Assembly (NCBI RefSeq): GCF_002886255.1
Contig: NZ_KZ614149.1
Location: 744,001 to 808,000 of the forward strand
Direction: 5' to 3'
Length of the DNA: 64,000 nt
Source of the DNA: Alteribacillus bidgolensis
Lineage (GTDB): Bacteria; Bacillota; Bacilli; Bacillales; Marinococcaceae
A program made the translations under genes and the position numbers. This document shows, in pieces, positions 59,294 to 64,000 of the stretch; the stretch's first letter is position 1, and every line of letters starts with the position of its first letter. The notes under the pieces were generated by a model. The model saw nothing but the letters and a program-made list of their open reading frames with translations, had not been told where the DNA came from and ran no database searches.

Positions 59294-60401
59294 AAAAGAT
59301 CCGAAAGATTTACGTCACGGGTATACGACAGGAGCCAATGCGACTGCTGCAGCAAAAGCAGCGATGTTAAGCTTGGCTTCTCAAACAAAGATTATGACAG
59401 TAGAGATTACGCTTCCGATTGGAGAGCGCGTGACCTTTCATATGAAAGACATAGAATACGATACGGAATCGGCGCAAGCAAGCATTATTAAAGATGCAGG
59501 CGATGATCCTGATGCTACACACCAGGCTGAAATTACAGCGTCAGTAAAATGGAATGATGAGTTAGTTATAGACGGGGGCAAGGGGGTCGGACGTGTGACA
59601 AAAACCGGTCTTCCTGTTCCCGTGGGGGAAGCTGCAATAAATCCGGTGCCGCGAAAAATGATGACAGAAATGGCGAAAGAAGTTCTTGGTGAAACAAAAC
59701 ATGCAGGAGCTGAAATTATTATTTCTGTCCCTGAAGGGGAAACCATTGCAGAACAAACTATGAATGGAAGGCTAGGCATCATCGGAGGAATCTCCATTCT
59801 CGGTACGCGCGGCACCGTCGTTCCTTTTTCTACTGCTGCATTTAAAGCAAGCATTGCTCAAGCAATAAGTGTGGCTTCTGAAAGCAGCTGCGAACATATT
59901 ATACTTTCAACCGGTGGACGAAGTGAAAAATATGCGATTACGTTATTTCCAGAACTGCAAGAAGAAGCGTTTGTAGAAATGGGAGATTTTGTTGGATTCA
60001 GCTTAAAACAGTGCAAAGCAAAAAGAAGAAAAAGGGCGACTCTTGTTGGAATGATGGGTAAATTCTCAAAAGTAGCGCAAGGAATTATGATGGTACATTC
60101 AAAAAGTGCCCCGGTCGATTTTGGATTTCTAAAAGAATTGGCTGCGCAAGCAGGTGCTGATGAGAAGCTGCAGCAAGAAGTAGAAAATGCCAATACGGCG
60201 ACGGAAGCCGGTAATGTTATGAAGGAAGCAGGTTTTGATAACTTCTTTTCGCTTTTGTGCGAACGTGCTGCAAAATCAGGTTATGAGCATGTAGGCGGAG
60301 GAATAGAAGTCGAGGTTATTTTAATGACGATGAAAAATGATCTGCTCGCTCGAGTCGTATATGAAGGACCTGTTGAGGAGAAAGAAGGGAAAGAGGCATG
60401 A
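59271..60401 (+). CDS. cbiD: Cobalt-precorrin-5B C1-methyltransferase CbiD
   Basis: A 376-residue SAM-dependent enzyme of the anaerobic pathway. It opens with LRHGYTTGANATAAAKAA (about residues 11-28), then DGGKGVGRVTKTGLPVPVGE, GRLGIIGGISILGTRGTVVP and MGDFVGFSLKQC. I chose the ATG at 59271, inside the end of cbiC behind CAGGTGG; the longer frame from 59235 adds 12 residues read from cbiC sequence. Confidence 0.94.
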   Translation: MKKKSAPKKDPKDLRHGYTTGANATAAAKAAMLSLASQTKIMTVEITLPIGERVTFHMKDIEYDTESAQASIIKDAGDDPDATHQAEITASVKWNDELVIDGGKGVGRVTKTGLPVPVGEAAINPVPRKMMTEMAKEVLGETKHAGAEIIISVPEGETIAEQTMNGRLGIIGGISILGTRGTVVPFSTAAFKASIAQAISVASESSCEHIILSTGGRSEKYAITLFPELQEEAFVEMGDFVGFSLKQCKAKRRKRATLVGMMGKFSKVAQGIMMVHSKSAPVDFGFLKELAAQAGADEKLQQEVENANTATEAGNVMKEAGFDNFFSLLCERAAKSGYEHVGGGIEVEVILMTMKNDLLARVVYEGPVEEKEGKEA

Positions 60402-61606
60402 CGATTAAGGTGATTGGTATCGGAGAAGACGGAAAAGAAGGCCTTCTGCCGCTTTATCATGAGTGGATCTATAACAGTGAGCGTTTAGCAGGAGGACATC
60501 GCCAGCTTTCTTTTTTTCCAGAATATAAAGGTGAAAAAGTCATTCTGGAGGGAGGTTTAAAACAGAAAATTGACAGCTGGAAGAGCAATCCAAAAGATAC
60601 CGTTGTTCTCGCTTCTGGCGATCCGCTTTTTTACGGAATAGGTGCTTACCTTTCCAAAAAACTTCCTGACGTCACAACTTATCCTGCTTTAAGCTCGCTT
60701 CAACTTGCTTTTGCAAGAATAAAAGAAAGCTGGCAGGATGCAGAATTTCTTAGTGTTCATGGCAGATCATTAAAAGGTCTGGCCCAAAAAATTTCGGGAC
60801 AGAAGAAAGTATGTTTGTTAACAGATAAAAAAAACACTCCAGCTGTGCTGGCCCGATACTTGCTGCATTACGGGATGAAAGAATATGAAATGTGTATTGC
60901 CGAACATCTTGGCGGCGAAAACGAAAAAGTACAATGGTTGTCACTTGAAGAAGCAGCGGGCTACGAGGCAGAACCGTTAAATGTTGTTATTTTAAAAGCA
61001 GAAAATCCTAAACCGAAGCCTTCTATTGGTATTGCCGATGATTTGTTCAAACAGCGTAAGCCAGATAAAGGATTGATTACAAAAAAAGAAGTACGGGTGT
61101 TAAGTCTTTCTGCTTTAAACTTAAAAAAAGACAGTACGGTCTGGGATATTGGGGCATGCACAGGTTCAGTTGCTATTGAAGCCGCTCATATATGTACAGA
61201 GGGCAGTGTTTACGCAATAGAAAAAAATGAAGCGGACATCGAGTATGCCAAAGAAAACGCTGCTGTCCTGCGTGCTGATATACACTTACATCACGGAAAA
61301 GCTCCTGAAAATATGGAAGAATGGCCTGCTCCTGATGCTGTGTTTTTAGGTGGTACGGGCGGAAACATCAATAAATTACTGACATTATGTGTGGAAAAAA
61401 TGCACCCGCATGGAAGAATCGTTCTAAACGCAGCTACGATTGAGACACTCCATGAAGCCCAGGACATTCTTAAGCAACTTGGCTGTGAAGTGGATATAAC
61501 AATGGCTCATCTTGCACGCAGTAAACCTATTTTACATATGACACGATTTGAAGGATTGAACCCAGTTTATATTATTACAGCCAAACAAAAGGAGATGACA
61601 GAATGA
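60398..61606 (+). CDS. cbiET: Fused CbiE-CbiT (cobalt-precorrin C5/C15 methyltransferase, decarboxylating)
   Basis: A 402-residue fusion. The N-terminal CbiE half (about 1-205) has VIGIGEDGKEGL and LASGDPLFYGIG. The CbiT half (about 215-400) has a class I methyltransferase glycine loop WDIGACTGSVAIEAA and AVFLGGTGGNI. It methylates C5 and C15 and removes the C12 acetate carboxyl. Overlaps cbiD and cbiL by four bases each. Confidence 0.94.
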   Translation: MTIKVIGIGEDGKEGLLPLYHEWIYNSERLAGGHRQLSFFPEYKGEKVILEGGLKQKIDSWKSNPKDTVVLASGDPLFYGIGAYLSKKLPDVTTYPALSSLQLAFARIKESWQDAEFLSVHGRSLKGLAQKISGQKKVCLLTDKKNTPAVLARYLLHYGMKEYEMCIAEHLGGENEKVQWLSLEEAAGYEAEPLNVVILKAENPKPKPSIGIADDLFKQRKPDKGLITKKEVRVLSLSALNLKKDSTVWDIGACTGSVAIEAAHICTEGSVYAIEKNEADIEYAKENAAVLRADIHLHHGKAPENMEEWPAPDAVFLGGTGGNINKLLTLCVEKMHPHGRIVLNAATIETLHEAQDILKQLGCEVDITMAHLARSKPILHMTRFEGLNPVYIITAKQKEMTE

Positions 61607-62331
61607 GCCGTTACGGAAAAATTATTGGCACAGGAGTTGGACCAGGGGATCCAGAACTTTTGACGATCAAAGCGTACCGTGCTTTAAAAGAAGCAGATGT
61701 CGTAGCGTACCCGCGTAAACGAAAAGGCGCAAAAAGTTATGCTTATCAAATTATAGAACCATATGAACACATTATTAAAGAAAAAATTGGTCTCGTCTTT
61801 CCGATGACAAAAGATAAAGAAATACTAGAAAGAGAGTGGAACCAAATTGCTGTAACTCTCTTTGAACAAGTGAAAATGGGTAAAGATGTGGCATTTGTTA
61901 CAGAAGGAGACCCAATGCTTTACAGTACGTTTATTCATTTATGGAAAACCGTAAAAAAGCATTACCCTGAGGTTGAAATCACTTCCATACCCGGAATTTC
62001 TTCTATTACAGCCATATCTTCCAATATTATGGTGCCGCTTGCAGATGGTGATGAGTGGACTGCAGTTGTGCCCGCGACAGAAGACCGTGAAAAAATGAAG
62101 CAAGCACTTTTGCAGCATGACGGGATTGTATTTATAAAAGTGGCTAAAGTACTTCCGATGATGATCAGTTTACTTGAAGAATTAGGATTGGCGGATTCAG
62201 CAGCTGTAGCCACAAAAGTGACATCCAAAGAAGAATGGGTTTGGAAAAACGTGGCCGAACTGAAAACAGCAGAACTTGAATATTTAACGTTAATGATGGT
62301 GCGAAAAGAGAAGAAAGAGGTGCTGACATGA
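61603..62331 (+). CDS. cbiL: Cobalt-factor II C20-methyltransferase CbiL
   Basis: A 242-residue SAM methyltransferase of the tetrapyrrole methylase family. It has GTGVGPGDPELLTIKAYRAL at the N-terminus, VAFVTEGDPMLYSTF in the middle and IPGISSITA. It acts early, adding the C20 methyl to cobalt-factor II. Overlap with both neighbours shows tight coupling. Confidence 0.93.
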   Translation: MSRYGKIIGTGVGPGDPELLTIKAYRALKEADVVAYPRKRKGAKSYAYQIIEPYEHIIKEKIGLVFPMTKDKEILEREWNQIAVTLFEQVKMGKDVAFVTEGDPMLYSTFIHLWKTVKKHYPEVEITSIPGISSITAISSNIMVPLADGDEWTAVVPATEDREKMKQALLQHDGIVFIKVAKVLPMMISLLEELGLADSAAVATKVTSKEEWVWKNVAELKTAELEYLTLMMVRKEKKEVLT

Positions 62332-63119
62332 CTGAGCCAATGGTTTATATTATCGGGGCAGGACCAGGGGATCCTGAGCTTGTCACCGTCAAAGGAAAGC
62401 GTCTCATTGAAGAAGCAGACCTTATTCTTTATACGGATTCTCTTGTTAATCCTGACCTTTTCAAAAACATCAAATCAGAAGCTGTGGTACAAAAAAGTGC
62501 AGGAATGGATTTAGAAGAAATCGTACAAGTGATGGTAGAAGCTGCAAAGAAAGGCAAAAAAACAGCTCGGGTTCACACTGGGGATCCAACTGTTTATGGC
62601 GCTATATTAGAACAAATGAAAAAGCTCGCTGAAGAAGGTATAGAAGCAGAAATCGTTCCCGGGGTAAGCTCTGCTTTTGCCGCTGCAGCAAGTGCCGGTC
62701 TGGAACTGACCGTACCTGAATTAACACAAACGGTCATTTTAACAAGAGCGGAAGGGCGCACTCCAATGCCGGATAAAGAGAAACTGGTTGATCTTGCTAG
62801 CCACCAGTGCAGTATTGCTCTATTTTTAAGTGCGACATTGATTAAAAAAGTAGTTCGTGAGTTTCTTGAAGCAGGCTGGACACAAGAAGATGCTGCCGTA
62901 GTCGTATACAAAGCAAGCTGGCCTGATGAAAAAGTAGTCCGTACAACGCTTGGAAATCTTCATGAAGACATGCGTGCAAACGGAATTACGAAACAAGCAA
63001 TGGTGATCATCAGTAAAGCGGCAGATCAAGAACTCATTCAAAGCGGGACCTATGAATCCAAATTGTATGATAAAACATTCACACATGGCTACCGAAAGGG
63101 TGTAAGCGCCCATGAATAA
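62328..63119 (+). CDS. cbiF: Cobalt-precorrin-4 C11-methyltransferase CbiF
   Basis: A 263-residue SAM methyltransferase: YIIGAGPGDPELVTVKGKRL, VHTGDPTVYGAILEQM, VPGVSSAFAAAASAG and VVYKASWPDEKVVRTTL are CobM/CbiF markers. It adds the C11 methyl group to cobalt-precorrin-4. It overlaps cbiL and cbiG. Confidence 0.95.
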   Translation: MTEPMVYIIGAGPGDPELVTVKGKRLIEEADLILYTDSLVNPDLFKNIKSEAVVQKSAGMDLEEIVQVMVEAAKKGKKTARVHTGDPTVYGAILEQMKKLAEEGIEAEIVPGVSSAFAAAASAGLELTVPELTQTVILTRAEGRTPMPDKEKLVDLASHQCSIALFLSATLIKKVVREFLEAGWTQEDAAVVVYKASWPDEKVVRTTLGNLHEDMRANGITKQAMVIISKAADQELIQSGTYESKLYDKTFTHGYRKGVSAHE

Positions 63120-64000
63120 AATAGCGGTTGCTGCTATCACTAAACATGGTACCGAATTAGCTCGTCGCATTCATAAAGGGTCCCCTCAAGTAGATGTGTT
63201 TTATATGAGTAAGTTTGAAAAAGGAGACGAAAAAGAAAAAGGTTTCACTCTTTTTGAAGGATCTGTCCGAAAACAGCTGCCGGCATGGTTTGAAGAATAT
63301 GACGGTATTGTTATGATTATTTCTCTCGGTGCCGTTGTAAGAATGATCAGCCCTCTCTTAAAAGATAAAAAAATTGATCCGGCTGTTGTTGTTATTGATG
63401 ATAAAGGTGAGTTTGTCATTAGTGTCCTTTCCGGGCATTTGGGAGGAGCTAATAGTTTAACAAGACAATTAGCTTCTCAACTTCATGCTGAGCCTGTCAT
63501 TACAACGGCATCTGACGTACAGGGAACGATTCCAGTCGATATTTTCGGGCAAGCCTTTGGCTGGACCATTGAGGACTTTACCCATGTCACTCCCGCCAGC
63601 GCAGCCGTTGTAAATGAAGAACCGCTTCTAATTATTCAGCAGGCAGGCGAAAAAAATTGGCAGCCTTCCTCGAAACCACTTCCGACCCATATGAAAGTAG
63701 TATCTTCCATAAATGAATCGGAAAATGAAAAGGCTAATGCTGCCCTTGTGATCACGCACAGGGAGCTTTCTGAAGAAGAACAAGCTAAACTGCCAGATAT
63801 CCATGTTATTTACCGTCCTAAAGTGATTCATGTAGGGATCGGCTGTAACCGAGGAACAGAATCAGCTGAAATTGAAGAAGTGATTACCAGCACATTTCAA
63901 AAGTTGCAGCTAAGTAAATCTTCTATAAAAAAAGTGGTTACCATTGATCTAAAAAAAGATGAAGAAGGGCTTTTGCATGTGTGCGAAAAGAACAATTGGC
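63112..64000 (+). CDS. cbiG: Cobalt-precorrin-5A hydrolase CbiG (3' end cut by window)
   Basis: The first 296 codons of CbiG, which opens the delta-lactone of cobalt-precorrin-5A and releases acetaldehyde. It starts MNKIAVAAITKHGTELARRI, with the N-terminal domain block VIMIISLGAVVRMISPLLKD (beginning GIVMIIS), VVVIDDKGEFVISVLSGHLG, GANSLTRQLA, and the start of the C-terminal domain at VIHVGIGCNRGTESAEIEE. Overlaps cbiF by eight bases. Further B12 genes are expected beyond the edge. Confidence 0.94.
   Translation, partial: MNKIAVAAITKHGTELARRIHKGSPQVDVFYMSKFEKGDEKEKGFTLFEGSVRKQLPAWFEEYDGIVMIISLGAVVRMISPLLKDKKIDPAVVVIDDKGEFVISVLSGHLGGANSLTRQLASQLHAEPVITTASDVQGTIPVDIFGQAFGWTIEDFTHVTPASAAVVNEEPLLIIQQAGEKNWQPSSKPLPTHMKVVSSINESENEKANAALVITHRELSEEEQAKLPDIHVIYRPKVIHVGIGCNRGTESAEIEEVITSTFQKLQLSKSSIKKVVTIDLKKDEEGLLHVCEKNNW

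Overview
The window comes from a low-GC, endospore-forming Firmicute, most likely a Bacillaceae (Bacillus, Alkalihalobacillus or Salibacterium type). The support is a YaaH/SleL-type spore cortex hydrolase, a SinI-like anti-repressor, BioW-type biotin synthesis behind a BirA operator, a B. subtilis-type Fnr with C-terminal cysteines, and a Bacillus megaterium-like anaerobic cobalamin operon with CbiH60. Species cannot be fixed from the sequence. No rRNA, tRNA, CRISPR or phage was seen.

Layout. 1-9.4 kb: gamma-glutamyltransferase (cut at the window edge), ZIP metal transporter with a coupled 33-residue membrane peptide, CHY zinc-finger protein, a small reductase/DJ-1 group, nucleoside transporter NupC and several small unknowns. 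9.4-16.4 kb: YihY membrane protein, membrane-anchored HtrA-like protease, a gutted IS3 relic, ABC-F protein YkpA, and a TetR plus 14-TM exporter pair. 16.6-25.9 kb: molybdenum/formate genes (HemD-like, MobA, FdhD with an extra tail, dead oxalate/formate transporter), a DUF2294-like gene, then a double-kinase hybrid sensor, its OmpR-type regulator and a SinI-like peptide. 26-33.4 kb: dead zinc alcohol dehydrogenase, aldo/keto reductase, cupin, UvsE frameshifted in two A-tracts, a secreted MBL-HhH protein, a LysM-GH18 spore hydrolase and YkuS. 33.4-44 kb: bioWAFD, followed by remnants of a membrane protein, an SLH-NlpC/P60 protein, purT and a LysM/TolB protein, with intact gapN between them.

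44-54.4 kb holds the most notable system. It has an Mrp-like Fe-S ATPase, Fnr, a MobA-like protein that has lost its catalytic motifs, a five-gene operon (NarI-like cytochrome b, NasC-type molybdoenzyme, four-cluster ferredoxin, Tat-type Rieske protein, small membrane protein), a NarK transporter, a second Fnr and an unknown 184-residue protein. Five promoters here carry an Fnr box centred exactly 32.0 bp upstream of the -10 hexamer centre, which predicts a box at -41.5. This looks like an anaerobic nitrate respiration module built on an assimilatory-type catalytic subunit.

54.9-64 kb: cobalamin riboswitch with terminator, then the overlapping anaerobic corrin-ring operon cbiH60-X-J-C-D-ET-L-F-G, which runs off the end.

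Two interspersed repeat families (five copies of about 70 bp; three copies of about 150-245 bp) and about nine broken genes lie between the intact operons. Several breaks sit in homopolymers, so sequencing error must be separated from true gene decay. All functions are inferred from reading motifs and remembered families; no search was run.
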